Notes: generated from the letters alone by a model not told the origin. A DNA stretch of 64,000 nucleotides from Pleodorina starrii (GCA_030267565.1 BRXU01000013.1:281001-345000), one strand, 5' to 3'; shown: positions 33,176-46,432, counted from the first letter of the stretch. Program-made: numbers and translations.

Positions 33176-36100
33176 ATGAACGTCAGCACTGAGCTTCTTG
33201 TTGCCTTGCAGTCCAGACAGGTGAGCTCGGGCATCGGTGTCCAACCCAACCCACATCTCGCACCACCGTCTGTCGCCGTCCATCCTCCCTCATGCACGCG
33301 GCCCTCACCCTCTGCCGTCCGAGTATCCCCCGGTTGGCTCTGCTAGCTGCGTTACTGGCCTCCCTCGCATCACGAAGACCCGCCGCGCCCCCCCTTCACG
33401 CGCCGTCCCTCTCTTTCGCCGCCTTCCGGACACCGCCCCCCTCTCGACCCCTCCCTCACCTGACAGGACCGCGTCCGCAATCTGTGCATCCTCGCGCACG
33501 TGGACCACGGCAAGACGACCCTGTCGGACCACCTGATCGGATCCAATGGCCTCATCCACCCCCGGATGCAGGTGTGTGCGGGGGCGGCTGGGTGGGCGGG
33601 CGGACGGACTGCATGCGGGTGAAAGTGGGTCAGAGAGGGATATGTGGCGCTGTGTGTGTGCATTGTGTGTGTAAGTGGGGCCGGAACAGCGGCCGGGCCT
33701 TTCGGAGAGCAAAGGAACAAGGGGTCGGGCGGGGGCCGGGCGGGGGCCGGGTGTTAGGCCAGGGTGAGGAGGGCCAGGGTGCGTTGTCACGGGCTCACGT
33801 GGCTTTCGGGACCGGTGGTGGGCAGCCGCAGGGCGGAGGGCCAGGGAGGGCTGAGGGCACTCAGAACCGCCGCACTCTCCCCCGGTTTCCTCGCCCCAGC
33901 CCACCTCTGGTTGCTGGTTGCAACCAGTACCACCGACACATCGCACTCCTTACCACCCCCACACCCCACCCCCACACCCCACCCCCACAACCCCCCGCCC
34001 CCTCCGCGCCCATCGCCCATCGCTCAGGGCGAGTTGCGCTACCTGGACAGTCGGGAGGACGAGCAGGCTCGCGGCATCACCATGAAGGCGTCCGCCATCA
34101 GCCTGCTGTACGTGCCGGGAGCGGCCACACGGCCAGAGGTACCGTAGGGACATAGTGGGGGGAGGCAGTCGCAAAAAGAGGGGGGGGGCGAGGGGCTGCA
34201 GGTCGCAACGGGGAGGGCCGAGGGGCTGCAGGTCGCAAATGGGGGGGAGTGTCGACGTCGATAGAGGGAGCTGCAGCGCCCGCTCCCGATGACAGCGCCT
34301 GATCCTCCCTCACCCGCCTGGGAGCAGCACGCCGGGTCCTCCTCTCCTGTCCTCATGTCGTGTCGTGACATGACATGGCATGAGGAAGAACACCACCAGT
34401 GCCTTGTCCTCCACTGCTCCACTGCGTTACCCCTCACGCCCTTCTCCCTCCCTCCCTCCCACGCCTCTCCCTTACCTCTTTGCCCCCCTCCCTCCCTCCT
34501 TCCAGTCGACCGATACGCGGTTCCCCTTTTCCCTGCCCCCCTGCCCCGTCCATCCGTTACCCGTCCCTCCTTCCGCTCCCCGCTGCTGCTCCGCGCCCTG
34601 ACCTGACCCCCCCCCAGGGACCCAAGTCGCTTCCCGACGCCGCCAAGCTGAGTGACGGCTACCTGGTCAATCTGATCGACTCACCCGGCCACGTGGACTT
34701 TTGCAGCGAGGTGTCGACGGCGGCTCGGCTGAGTGACGGGGCGCTGGTGGTGGTGGATGCGGTGGAGGGGGTGTGCATCCAGACACACGCGGTGCTCCGG
34801 CAGGCGTATGAGGAGAAGGTGGGGGGGGAGGGGTGGGCAGGAGGGGTGGGCAGAGAGGGGGGCGGGAGGGGGCAGGAGGGGGGCGGGAGGGGTGGGAAGG
34901 GCGGGAAGGGAGGGGCCGGCTTGTGGGAGGGGCGGCTTTGAGCCCCGAGGGGAGGGAGTCCCGGTGGGTGGCACGGGTTTTGAGGCATACATGCGGGCAG
35001 GACGAGCAAGGCTGCTCCGCGCCGGTCCCACCCCCTCCGCTCCCCATTCCCTACTGCATTCCTCACGCCCCTCCCCTGTCCCCCCCACAAGGAGCATATC
35101 ACTCCCTGACTCCTCCAACCCCCCCTCATACGCTCCCCCCCATCCAGGGCAGGGCTTCTTGTTTCATTGTTGCAAATTCACTCTTCAAATCCCCCCACTC
35201 CTCTCAGGTAAAGCCGGTGCTGGTGATCAACAAGTTGGACCGGCTCATTCTGGAGCTGCGGCTGAGTCCCGAGGAGGCGTACGGCCGCCTGCGGGACATT
35301 GTGACTCACGCCAACATGGTCCTCTCCGCCTTCGCCTCGGAGCGATACCTGAGGGAGGCGGATGCGGTGCTGGCTACGGATCAGGCCAGGGCGGACCAAC
35401 AGGCGGCGGCGGCGGCGGCGCAGGAGGGGTGAGAGGAGGGGTGAGAGGAGGGATTGGGGGCAAGGAGGTTTGGGGGGATGGGTCGTCAGCGGCATCTGGG
35501 GTGTGTGTGGGACGAGAGGCCCCTCCCCTCCCCCCCTTGTGGCGCTGCTCCTGCTCCTGCTCCTGCTCCTTACTTGGCACCATCCACCTCGAGTCAAAGA
35601 GCACCACCCCAAGTGCACTGCGCCCTGGGTTTGCCGGTTTTGCCGGTTGCGCCAGCAGGGATGAGGACGGCGCCGGCGGTGCCAACGGTGGCGGGGCGGC
35701 GGCTGCTCCTGCTGAGGAGGAGGAGGAGGGCGACGCGTTCGACCCGGTGGTGGGCAGTGTGGCGTTCGGCAGCGCGGCGGACGGGTGGGCCTTCCGATTG
35801 GATCAGTTCGCGGAGATGTGAGTCGAGAGGTCGTGGGGGGAGGGGGGGGCTGCGACGGAGGGAGGCGGGGTGAAAGGGGGGATGAGAGGGATGCAAGGGC
35901 GGGACGGGTGGGAAGGGTGAAAGGGTGTGGGACATTAGGGTTTTCGAAGGAAAAGCAGAAAGGCCGTGTCCGTTGTTCCGGACGGGCCATCGACTCATCG
36001 TGGTGTGCATGCTTCCTTGTACCCGTTTTGCAATTTGCTTTGGCCTGGTCCCTGGGCCTTCCCTGGACTGAATTCCAACACCTCCCCCCTCCCCTGCCGG

Positions 36101-39100
36101 GAGCTCCGACGCACCTAACCCACCACCCCGCTGCCCCCCCCCCGGCCTTCTTCTGTTACTTTTACCGTTCACGGGCTCGACAACCCCCCCGCAGGTACGC
36201 GGAGAAGCTGGGGTGTAAGCCCGAGGCGCTGGTCCGCGGCCTGTGGGGCGACTGGGCATTCAGCCCCAAGGCGAGTGAGGCTGGCTGGCTGACTAGCTGG
36301 CTGGTTGGCTGGGTCGGGGCACCGTAATGCGCTAACGCACTGCAAGGGACAGCGGGCGTTGTCGCGGGGGGCCTCACCTGGGTTTGGGGTGTGTATCTGT
36401 ATGTGTGCGTGTGTGTGTGGCGGGAGGGGTCGCAGGGGCTGCAGCTGCAGGGGCTCTTTGCGCGTGTGTCGGTCTGTGTCTGCCGCCAACTGCCGCAACT
36501 GTCCAACTACCGTTCCCAACCGCAGGACAAGCGCGTGGTCCGGTCGGCCCGGAAGGGCGGCGGTGGCGGCGGCAAGCTGAAGCCCATGTTTGTGCAGTTT
36601 GCGCTGGAGCCGATTTGGAAGGTGAGAGGGGGAAGAGGGAAAGGGACATCATAGAGCGAGAGGGAGGGAGGAAGAGAGAGGGAGAGGGAGAGAGAGAGGG
36701 AGGGGGAGAAGGAGGAGAGAAGCGGGCAAGAGGAGGGGATGGAGGGAGGTGAGGTGCGTTAACATTATTTGCCAGGATGCTGTCTGACCCTCGTTCCCCT
36801 GGCCGACCCCTCGGCGCCCGCCTCGCTCTCTCTGCGCTTGCCGCCTTGCCCCTCTGCCTCCCCTTTGTCTCCATCCCCAAACTGTTCCACTTCCGACGAC
36901 GGCGCCCCACGCCGCCTCTGTTCCACCGCTGCGGCCCCATCTGTACCTCCCCTTCCGCCCCTCCCCGTCCGCCCCTCTCCCTCCGCCCCTCCCCTCCCCT
37001 CCTCCCCCTCCAGGCCTACAGTGTGTGTGACCCCGGGGAGGATGTGGGCGGAGTGTTGGGCGCCATCGTGAGGTCGCGGGGCCTGGGGGGACTGGTGCCG
37101 CACAAGGCGCTGGAGCACCCCGACCCGCGGCAGGCGCTCAGGGTGGGTGGGGGGCGGACTGGGAGGGGGCGGGGCGAGGCAGGCGGCTGTCGGCCCGGTG
37201 CAGCGCGCACTTGCCCGTGTGTGTGGTGTGTGTGGGGGGGGGTGGGTGGGTGTGTGTCGCCTGCCGGGCTCGGGCGCGCCGTGTGGAAGCCGCTGCCCCA
37301 CCGTGGTACCGGTTCCGCTTGTACCTCGAAGCGTACATCCATCCTCCCGGTCCTCTCCTAACCCTAACGACCAGCCCGTGTTCCATGTCGCATGGACTGC
37401 CCCCTGCTGCCCCTCCGCTGCCCTCCACCGCCCTCCACCGCCCTCCGCAGTCCGTCCTCCGCGCCTGGCTGCCGCTATCCGAGGCGGTGCTCGGTATGGC
37501 GGCGGCGCAGCTGCCCAGCCCGCCGGCGGCGGCGCCCGTCCGGGCCCCCCGCCTGCTGGGTGGCCCACCCGGCTCGCCGCCTCCGCCGGGGCTGCCCGAC
37601 CACGCGGCGCAGGAGCTGGCTCGGCTGGAGGCAAGTGGGGGCTCCAGGGGGGGTGTGTGGACTGCAGGGAGCCGCCGGGCGGGCGGCAAGGGGAGGGGGA
37701 GTTGGCCTTTCCAAGCAAATGACGGTCGGGGGGGAGCGGGAGATTCTCGGGCACGGCGAATGGGATACTGGCATGCCCGGGCCTCGGGACGGGACAGCTG
37801 CCCTTGTCCTCACCCTCTTCTCCTTGACCCCCCTTCCTGCTGCCTTCTCCCCCACTCCCACCCCCAACCCCAACCCCACCTCCCCTCCCGCAGGCGTGTG
37901 TGGCCCGCAGCGACGCCTCCCCCTCCGCCCCCCTGGTGGTGTACGTGTCTAAGATGGTGGCGGTGCCGCGGGGGCTGCTGCCGCGACTGCCCGGAGAGAC
38001 CGCAGCGACCCACGGGTCACAAGATCACGACGAGGTAGGGGTGGGGGCCGCCCGACCATCATCCGCCGCTTCTCGCTCACCGCCTTCCCCCTTCCCTTCC
38101 CTTCCCCGCCCCCTCTCTCTCTCTACGGCCCTCGTCCTCAGCGGCGGCCCATGTCACTGAACCTCCTTGTCCGAATTCATTCATCAGCCCACATCCACAT
38201 CACCACTCCTGCGCCCTTCCCTCGTCCTCGCCCCCCCCCCGATAAATACTCCGCTCCCACCCCCGCCCACGGGCTCAGGCCTATACGCGGATAACCCCCC
38301 GCCCCTCCCCGTGGGGCTTTGCGCTGAACCTCTTGTCCGTGGGACTCGGCGCTGAACCTCTTGTCCGTGGGGCTTGTCGTAGGTGTTTCTTGGCTTCGGC
38401 CGCGTGTTCAGCGGTGTGGCTCGTCCCGGCAGCCGGGTGCATGTGCTGAGTGGCGCCTACAACCCCGCGGCGCCCACCTGCCAGCGGCAGAGTGCGGTGT
38501 TGGGCCCCGTGTACATGATGATGGGTCGGGCGCTGGAGAGGGTGGAGCAGGTGGGGGAGGGGGGGCGGGCGGGGGGGGGGGCCGCAAGAGGAGGAGGAGC
38601 GGAGGGTGGGGGGGCGGGTGGCGGGGAGGGAGGGAGGGGCCCACTGACTGACTGATGGACGGACTGACTGACTGACTGACTGTCCTCTAGAGCCACAGGG
38701 AAGGTGCGGGAGGGGGGTGGCGCAACCGACTTTTATTGCTTTGATCTTCAATCGACGCCTCTCTTCAATCGAGCTTTCTTCAACTGTGCTCCGCCCCTGC
38801 CTCCCTCTCGCCCCCTACCGGTTTCGTTCTTGCATTACACTCATCTCGCCCCCCCGCCCGCCCCCCCCTCTGTGTCCAGGTCCCCGCCGGCAGTGTGTTG
38901 GCTATTGCGGGTCTGGACACTGCGGTTCTCAAGTCCGCCACCCTGACCTCCACACCCGCGTGCAGACCACTGGCACCCCTCATGTTCCAGGCGGCGGCCA
39001 TCGTCATGGTGGGCCGGGGGGCCGGAGGGAGGGGGGGCTGACCGGGGGGCGGGGAGGGGAGGGGAGGGGAGGGAGGGGGGAGAGGCAAGGCTCAATCGGC

Positions 39101-42100
39101 GGGGGGAGTGGGTGGGGAGATGAGGCTTGGCGGGGCTGCGTCGTGGGGATGTGTTGCAGGTCGTCGAGACAGGGGGTGTCCACGGCGCCAGATTTGGGTG
39201 CTTTCTCCGCCCAACACAATGGCTCCTTCATTCTCGGACTGCACACACGCACACGCCTGCCGCGGCCGCTGTCGTCGGGCTACCCGCTGATTGCCCTTTA
39301 CCGCATCGCAAGTGGAGTCGGTTTGCGTGGTTTGCGCCCACCCCCCCGCTGCGCTTCTTGTTTCAGTCTTGCAAATTCACTCTTCAAACCCCCACCCCAC
39401 CTCACCCCCACCCCCACCACCCCCCCGCTGCCCAGGTCGCTGTGGAGCCCGCCCACCCCAGCGACCTGCCGGCCCTCATGCGGGGACTGCAGCTGCTCAA
39501 CCGGGCGGACCCCTTCGTGGAGGTGAGGGAAGGGAAGGGGCGGGGAGGAGAGGACGGAATTCAGGGGGATGAATAGGGGAGACGGAGGCTGCTGTGGGGC
39601 TCGGTAGGGCCGACGCTGCCCGACAGCGGGTTGGCACCACCGCATTATTGCCACCGCCTTGCGCCACCACTGGGTTTCACCCCGGCCTTTTGCCCGTTGG
39701 TCTTATTCCCTGCCGCGATCTCTCCCTCCCTCCTTCTCCCTCCTTCCCTCGTCCCGGGTCGTTTTAATTACCCTTTCCTTCCCTCCGCTCTCCCGCAGAT
39801 CAGCGTTCTTGACAGCGGCGAGCACGTGCTGGGTGCCGCGGGGGAGGTTCACCTGGGCACGTGCATCAAGGACCTGAGGGAGAGGTTCGCGCGAGTGGAG
39901 CTGCGGGTGAGGGCCCTTGGGGGGGGGGGAGGGAGGGGGGAGAGAGAGGCGCTCCGAAGGGGTGGAGAGAGAGCGGGGGCAGGGTGGTGGTGGTGGGTTC
40001 CCCACACGACCATCAGCGCCCCATTAGCAGCCTCCCCCACCTCTCCCGATCCCTCGACCCGACCTGCACTCTCGATTTTCACTCCTCCCTTTCACTGCCA
40101 AACACGCCCCGACCCGACCCAACCCGACCCGCCAACCTCGAACCGCCAATCCCCCTCACTCTCCTCCCTCTGCAGTGACTCAATTTTATGTAAAGGAGCA
40201 TATCACCCCCCCCCCCTCCCTGAACCCCCCCTCCCCCCTGCAGGTGTCCCCTCCGCTGGTGGCGTTCCGCGAGTCCGTGTTCTGCCCCTCGGAGCTGCCC
40301 GAGGGCACCCCCCTGGGGGGCCTGGCGGGCGGCCTCAAGCCGCCGCGTGTGGTGGAGGCCACAACACCCAACGGCTGCTGCGCCGTGCGAGTGCGCGCCG
40401 CGCCGCTGCCGGGCGGGGTGGCGGGGGCGCTGGACGGGCGGCCGGAGCTGTTGCGGAGAGTGCTGGTGGACGGAGAGGGGCGGGCGGGGACGGGGACGGG
40501 GACGGCGGGCGAGGCCGGCACCGCCACCTCGGCATCCGCTGCTGCCGCGTCGTCGTCGTCGCCGTCGTCGTCGTCTTCGCTGGTTTCGGAGCTTGAGGCG
40601 CTGCGGAGCGAGTTGCGGGCCGCCGCCCGGGCCGCGGGGCCGCAGCAGGAGGCGCGGGTGCTGGCACTGCTGGAGGTGAGGGGGGAGCTGCGGGGGGGGT
40701 GGCGCGTGGACCTGCATGCGGGTGTGGGGAGCTGCGAGAAGCCTTAGGAGGCTGTCTCGAGGGGAGGTGGAAATGTTGAGACCGCAGCGGTGGAGACCCC
40801 ACTCCGCTAAGCGGGGGTTGGGAGGGGCCGCGGGGACCTCCGGGTGCGAGTGGCGGGTGGCGGGACCGACGGGGATGGTTGGACGGGGGCAGCTGCCGGG
40901 GCCGGGAGTCTGGGTTGGGGGTACCGGCGCGAACACCTGCACCTGCCACCGGCCTGCGGGCCGCTCGTGCCCCTGGCTGCACATGCGGCCGGAGGGCCGG
41001 AGGATGGGCTGAGGGTGGGGCCTTTCGCCGGCCCGGCGTCGCACGTGTAAGTGGCGGCCGCTCCGCGTCCCAACTCCTCTTCTCCTCTCCCTCTTCCCCT
41101 TTCTCTCTGCCCCAGCGCGCCTGGCTGCTAGGGCCAAAACGGATAGGGCCCAACCTGCTCCTAGCGCCGCCGCGGAGACAAAACGAAGCGGCGGCGGCGG
41201 CGGCTTCAGGCTCCTCCGCCGCTGCCGCCACCGCCACCACATCCGGCGGGAGTACGGCAACGGAAAGCCTGTTCGACGTTCCAGCCAACTCCGTGGTCCG
41301 GGCCGCCAAGGCTACTGCCAAGGCATCGGCTCCGGGGGCACCAGGGGCCGCCGCCGCAGCGGCGGCGGCGGCGGTGGCGGGGACGACGGCAGACGCGCCG
41401 CCGTCGGAAGCCGACGGCGGCGATGCTGCTGCTGCTGCGCCGCCGTCGGCGCGTATCGACCTCCGATTGGGATCGCCGGTGGCGGCGCTGGCGCTGGGCC
41501 TGATCTCTGAGGAGGATGCGCGGTCGTACGGAGGTGACGGCGACGTCGGGACAGCGGCCGCGGCGGCGTTGGCGGCGGCGGAGGCCGCCGCCGCGTCGGG
41601 GTGCGACGTCGGCGCGGCGGAGGCGCTGCGTCACGTGGTGGCATCGGTGGAGTCGGGTGTGGTGGCGGGCTTTCAGATCGCAACTGCGTCAGGTGGGGAT
41701 GCTGCCAACCGACCCGTGGGTCAGCCCACTCTCGGAAAGCAAGACGGCCAATGAAACCATCAGGGCTACTCCCCTTTCCCCCTTGCCAATTTTCAATCGC
41801 CTCACCCCACACGTAAGGGTGTATGGGCCACAGTTACGAGCCCTAAAATGGGGTTTCCGCCGGGTCATTGCCAGACGGGGTAGGCTCAGACAGGGTAGGC
41901 TCAGACAGGGTAGGCTCAGACGGGGTAGCCCACCCCCTGGCCCGTGTTCCCGCTCTGCGCCTCAGGTCCGCTGTGTGAGGAGCCGCTGTGGGGCGTCGCC
42001 TTCGAGCTGGAGGTCCGCCTACAGCAGCCGCAGCAGCCGCAGCAGCAGCCCGGCGGCGTCAGCGGCGCCGGGTCAACACAGGACGCCGAGGCGGCTCAGG

Positions 42101-44694
42101 CCAACGGCGGCAGCGGGTCCGGTCAGCAGCAGCAACCAGCGACGCCAAACGGAGGGGAGTCTTCAGCCTCGGGCTCGGGCTCGGCCTCGGCGGCTCCCTG
42201 GAGCGGTCGGCTGGATCTGCAGGAGGACGTGTACGGCCCCTTCTCCGGGCAGGTACGTGCCGTACCGTCACCACCTGCGCATGTATTTTTCGCGTTACCC
42301 AGTCGACCAAGTGTGGTTGCCTCGGTCTCTCCTTGTGTTTGGTCGGCAGCTTGAGGCGTTGATCAGCAGCAGGTGGAGGCGCAGGGGTGGGTCCGACCCG
42401 GTTTGGAAGATGTCGGTTAAGGTATATTGCGTTGACCCATGGGTCATGGGCCCACGACGGCCAACCTTCCACCATCGCCCGGAGCCTCCTGCGGGGTTCG
42501 AAACCGGACCCGGCCCCGCGCCACCTGCCCCTCCCTCGCGCTGCGTTCCATCACCCCCTTCCCTTTCCTCCCCTCTCCACCTCCTCTCTCCATCTCCCCT
42601 CCCCTCCTCCCCCCCCCCTCCCATGCAGGTGATGACGGCGGTGGCTCTGGCCTGTCGGAGGGCGGTGATGGAGGCGGACTCGCGGCTGGTGGAGGCGCAG
42701 TACTTGTGTCAGGTGGGGGGTGGGTGGGGCTCCGGGGTGGCTGGGAGGGGGAGGAGGAGGTGGGTGTCAGGTGGGTGTGGACCTCCGGGCGGGAGTGAAG
42801 CGCAGGGTGGCCGGTAGAGGGACATCCACATGTGGACATCCACATCCGGTCTCCGGGGGGAGCTGAGGGCTTGCGGCGCTGGAAGCTGCCCTCACATTGT
42901 CGCCCGCGGGGTTGGTCGTCAGCGGAGGTGCGGCGACTGACCGGCGTCGTTCCGGCAGCGCCATGGGCCTGTGGTACGGCTTCGCCCTGCCCTGGACGCA
43001 CCGCACTTGGACCCACTGGGCCCCAGCTGACGGTCTCCGGCCCCCGTATCCCCTAAGCCCCCCCGTATCGGCCCCGCCTTTCCCCCGCCCCCGCCCCCGC
43101 AGCTGACCGCCAGTGCTGAGGCCCTCAGCGGCATGTACGCGGTGCTGGGCCGCCGCCGGGCCCGGATCCTACGGGAGGAGATGCGCGAGGGCAGTGACAC
43201 GTTCCTGGTGCGGACAGAACAGAACAGATCAGGGGACAGGGGAAGGCGGAAGGGAAGGGAAGGGAAGGCGGAAGTGAAGGCGGAAGGGGCGGGCGCGTGG
43301 CTGGGGGGGTGCGTGCGTCAAGGGGCCAATCGCGCTCTGTATTTGTATTTGTGTGTGTTGAGAGGGGTTGCTGGGAGTACGGCCGGTGCCGTGGGCTGTG
43401 GACTGAGTGCCTTGCCGTGTGATGCGACGCTTGAATGGCAGCTGCTGACTGGTGCTGCCGATGCCCAGGCGCCGGCACCTCTGGCCTCGGGTTGAGCAGC
43501 TACCTGCACCTGGGAGGCGGGGAGGAGGTGTCGGCCCTGCTTGCCAGCTTGTCAGCTCTTGCCGCTGACGAGTCCGCCTCGTTTCCTCCACCCTCGCTGC
43601 TTCGCGCCTCCCCTCCCCTCTCTCCCTTCACCCCATGCCCACTTCGCTCCCTCTTCTCCACCTCCCCCCGCCCCCCTCCCCCCATCCCCTACAACGCAGG
43701 TGAGCTGCTACCTGCCCGCGGAGGCGTCCTTTGGCCTGGCGGACGAGATGCGGAGGCGCAGCAGCGGGGCGGCCTCGGCCTCACTCATGCTCAGCCACTG
43801 GGAGCGACTGCAGGTTGGTGCAGGGTGTGGGGTGTATGTGCGGGCGTGTGAATATGCGGGCGTGTGTGGGAGGAAGGGGCAGGTATGAGGGTACCCTTGC
43901 GCGGGTGCAGGCGCAGGCGCAGACGCGGAGGAAGGGAAGGGGTGGGAAGAGGCTTGGGGAGGGCCCGGCCCGATGGCCCGGGCCGGAGGTCACCCGGTCG
44001 GATCACATCTTGAATGCTGCCCCACCAAGATACGGTACCGCACCACCCGGGACCGATCGAGCCGCCCCCATTTGGCGGTGCCCCTGCACCGGCTCCTGCC
44101 CCTGCCCCTGCTCCTGCACCTGGTGCTGTTGCAGGTGGACCCGTTCTTCGTTCCCACCACGGAGGAGGAACGCGAGGAGCACGGAGAGGACGCGTCGGGA
44201 CTGACCAATCTGGCGCGGAGGCTCATCGATGCGGTGCGCCGCCGCAAGGTGAGCAGCGGGGAGCAGCGGGGGGCGGGAGCAGGGGGGGGGGTGGCGGAGG
44301 GCTGTAAACGTGTGAAGATGAGACCGCGGCGGTGGGACGGAGGTGGGGAACGTTGGAGAACGGACCTCAGCGGGAAGAGGGGCCGGGAGGCCGCGAGGGG
44401 CGAAGGTGCCACCTGTACCGGCACCGTGTGTGGTGTGTGGTGTGGTGTGTGTGGTAGTTTTCGTATTCCGTCGTCGGTTGCTGCCGACACGCACACACAC
44501 ATACATGTGAGACACACGTGACATGTCACACTACCATATGTGCGCTGCTGCTGCCGCCCGCTCTGCTCCGCTCCACTCGCATGACTTCTGATCTTGCCTC
44601 CGACCTCGGCCTCCAATGTCCGCAGGGTCTGGCGGTGGAGGAGAAGGTGGTGGCCCGGGCCACGAAGCAGCGCACCCTCAAGCGCAACGTTTAG
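33176..44694 (+). CDS. EFL1: Elongation factor-like GTPase 1, complete
   Basis: EFL1 (yeast Ria1/Efl1) works with SBDS in the cytoplasm to evict eIF6 from pre-60S ribosomal subunits. Exons: 33176-33220, 33467-33571, 34028-34138, 34618-34818, 35208-35428, 35659-35817, 36195-36270, 36526-36621, 37014-37142, 37451-37630, 37894-38034, 38383-38550, 38880-39008, 39436-39522, 39799-39906, 40244-40675, 41116-41692, 41966-42252, 42629-42712, 43103-43207, 43700-43813, 44135-44248, 44626-44694. All phases agree; 1245 residues against about 1110-1120 in yeast and human. G1 AHVDHGKT (25-32), G2 ARGIT (64-68), G3 DSPGH (108-112), G4 NKLD (162-165) are intact. Later marks: 'VFSGVARPG' (domain II), '[10 protein letters not shown]', '[17 protein letters not shown]', '[16 protein letters not shown]', '[15 protein letters not shown]' and C-terminal 'KQRTLKRN'. 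Ala/Gly/Gln-rich inserts in exons 5-6 and 16-18 account for the extra length. Two introns (after 36270 and 37630) start with GC. Confidence 0.95.
35154..35196 (+). repeat. Shared intron-end module, copy in EFL1 intron 4
   Basis: Just before the exon 5 acceptor; matches 39353-39394 in intron 13 almost base for base (core GCAAATTCACTCTTCAAA). A separate AAGGAGCATATCA stretch near 35091 recurs near 40194 in intron 15. Confidence 0.8.
38007..38018. repeat. GACCCACGGGTC element inside EFL1 exon 11
   Basis: Dispersed-family copy within coding sequence, giving Ala-Thr-His-Gly-Ser in a non-conserved stretch at the end of exon 11. Confidence 0.75.
38298..38384 (+). repeat. Tandem repeat ending at the EFL1 exon 12 acceptor
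   Basis: A unit of about 32-34 bases (GCTGAACCTCTTGTCCGTGG) repeated about 2.5 times; the last copy runs into the TAG acceptor of exon 12. Confidence 0.75.
39353..39394 (+). repeat. Shared intron-end module, copy in EFL1 intron 13
   Basis: Near-identical to 35154-35196 and likewise placed shortly before a splice acceptor (exon 14). Confidence 0.8.
39744..39773 (+). repeat. Dispersed intronic repeat, diverged copy 3
   Basis: CCTCGTCCCGGGTCGTTTTA matches the core of 17774-17822 and 24412-24460 with a few C/T differences; lies shortly before the acceptor of EFL1 exon 15. Confidence 0.65.
41711..41722. repeat. GACCCGTGGGTC element in EFL1 intron 17
   Basis: Dispersed-family copy. A second, perfect 14-bp copy, TGACCCATGGGTCA, is at 42433-42446 in intron 18. 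Confidence 0.75.
41877..41935. repeat. 15-bp tandem repeat in EFL1 intron 17
   Basis: About four copies of a GGGTAGGCTCAGACA-type unit near the end of intron 17. Confidence 0.85.
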
Positions 44695-46329
44695 AGGGCA
44701 GGAAGGGACGCAGGGTGAGGGCTCGGGGGGGGGGGGGGCCGCTGGGGCAGGGGAGCAATAAACATGATGTACCGTAACCGCAGCGGAAGGACGGTGGCGA
44801 CCGAGAAGCCCCCCCAGCAGTACCGGTACCTACCCCGGGAGAGGGAGAGGGCAGAGGCAAGAGGGGAGTGTGAGTGGGCCAGAGCCCGGCTGGTGACTGC
44901 TGGACCCCCCGACACCGCTTGGCGAATGGGGTTGATGGGTGGGTGTCTCGATGGCTGGTCCTCGATATAGCGCTGCAGTGTCTGCGGCCGCGCGGTGCCT
45001 GACCCCCCCGGACCACGGCCCACCCCCTTCGTCCGTCCCGGTCAACGGCACAACGGGGGCGTTGCAGCGGTTTGCAGTTGGTTGGGAAAGGTTGGGCGGT
45101 GCGCGGTGAGTACGGGTGATCGAGTGGCTGTGTGGAAAAGGACGGATGCGACGTCGGCGCGAAGCGCGGAGGGACGGACGGACGGACTGCCGCTGTGTTG
45201 GTCTTCTGTGACGGCCGACATCGCTTTACGAAGACCCATCACTTGACAACGACCGGGTGTGCTGTCTGTCTGTCTGTCGGTGCGGAGGACTGTCGCCTTC
45301 CCGAAGTGCTGACTGGCGGTTGCAAGTGCTGCTCAGCCGCCGCTTCTCAAACGGACACGGTGTGTCATTTGTGTAATTGTGTTGCTGTTTCCGCCGCTAC
45401 TGCTGCAGCAGCCGCTGTTGCGCGCGGATGATGTTGCTGTTGCTGCTGCTGTTGCTGTTGCTGGCTGCACGAATAACATGCGGCGCGTGGATGGATGCTT
45501 GAAGCGGTTGACTGGGTCGTGGGGGTTGGGCCTTAGGCGGGTCTTAGGCGGGTCCTTGGTGGGTGTGAAGGCTGCGCGGGCAACCAGGTTTGGGACCAGG
45601 ACCGGACAACATGACACAGACGCTCTGGGAAGGAGCGATGACGCGTCTGCGTGCGGGACTGAGAGAGAACGCTGACAGACATTCGATGGGCCAGAGGAGC
45701 GGAGTGGAGCGGGGCGGACACATGGGGTGTGGTGTGGTAAGGTCGGGCTGCTGGCCCTAGGCACATGGCGAAGCGAATGAGTCGATAAACCGATGGGGCG
45801 ATGGGGGAGCGATGGATGCTCGCACCGGGCTGTTTGTGAAATGTCGGAAGTGAAGCTGTCCATGAGGCCTCTGGTGGGAAGCCCTCCGCAGAGAGATCGC
45901 ACCTCTCTTGACCCCACACCGGCCACCGACCATCCAAACTCTCCCAGCATGCCGCGACGTATGGATCAGCTCAACGGTGCAACCAATAAGTGACTCGGGG
46001 TGTGTGCAAGCATCATCAAAACGAGGCCAGGACAGAAGCTGTTTTGCTGTTTTCGAGGATCAAGCGAAAGATACGGTGCTCGATTCATGGGCAGGCCCGC
46101 CGATCCATCCCAACCATCTGAAGTTCTAAACCCAATCCAGGTTCTGCGAGTGAAGGCCGCTTGCCAAGTCCGGCAAGAAACACGCACGCAGCATGCAGCT
46201 GCTAAAGGGTTCTCAACGCCTGCCGCCCTCCCTGCCGAGCAGCTGGCCTCCGCTCCGGAGCCGAGTGGCTGAAAAACTGAAACAAAACGTACACGAGCAA
46301 CAACTGCCTTTAAAACGGCAAACGGCCAA
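44695..46329. other. EFL1 3' UTR and gene-free flank
   Basis: No exon chain is supported. Open frames here (for example minus 45333-45950) are mostly low complexity and overlap the presumed EFL1 3' UTR. Confidence 0.5.
45372..45376 (+). terminator. Candidate TGTAA polyadenylation signal of EFL1
   Basis: First TGTAA noticed after the EFL1 stop, about 680 bases downstream; a plausible 3' UTR length in volvocine algae. Confidence 0.4.
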
Positions 46330-46334
46330 CGGCC

Positions 46335-46432
46335 GTGGGACTGATCCGTGGGGCTGACCCGTGGGGCTGGGCCATGGGGCTGACCCGTGGGGCTGGGCCG
46401 TGTGGCTGGCCCGTGGGGCTGACCTATGGGGT
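46335..46432. repeat. 13-bp minisatellite, left fragment
   Basis: Units GACCCGTGGGGCT and GGCCGTGGGGCTG-like variants, the same family as 46935-47245 and 50274-52470; interrupted by the 18-bp array. Confidence 0.85.

Noticed and set aside
43467..43560. Possible extra EFL1 exon
   Set aside because: Direct joining of exons 20 and 21 matches EFL1 homologs ('DTFL' to '[12 protein letters not shown]') with correct phase; an added exon would interrupt a conserved segment.
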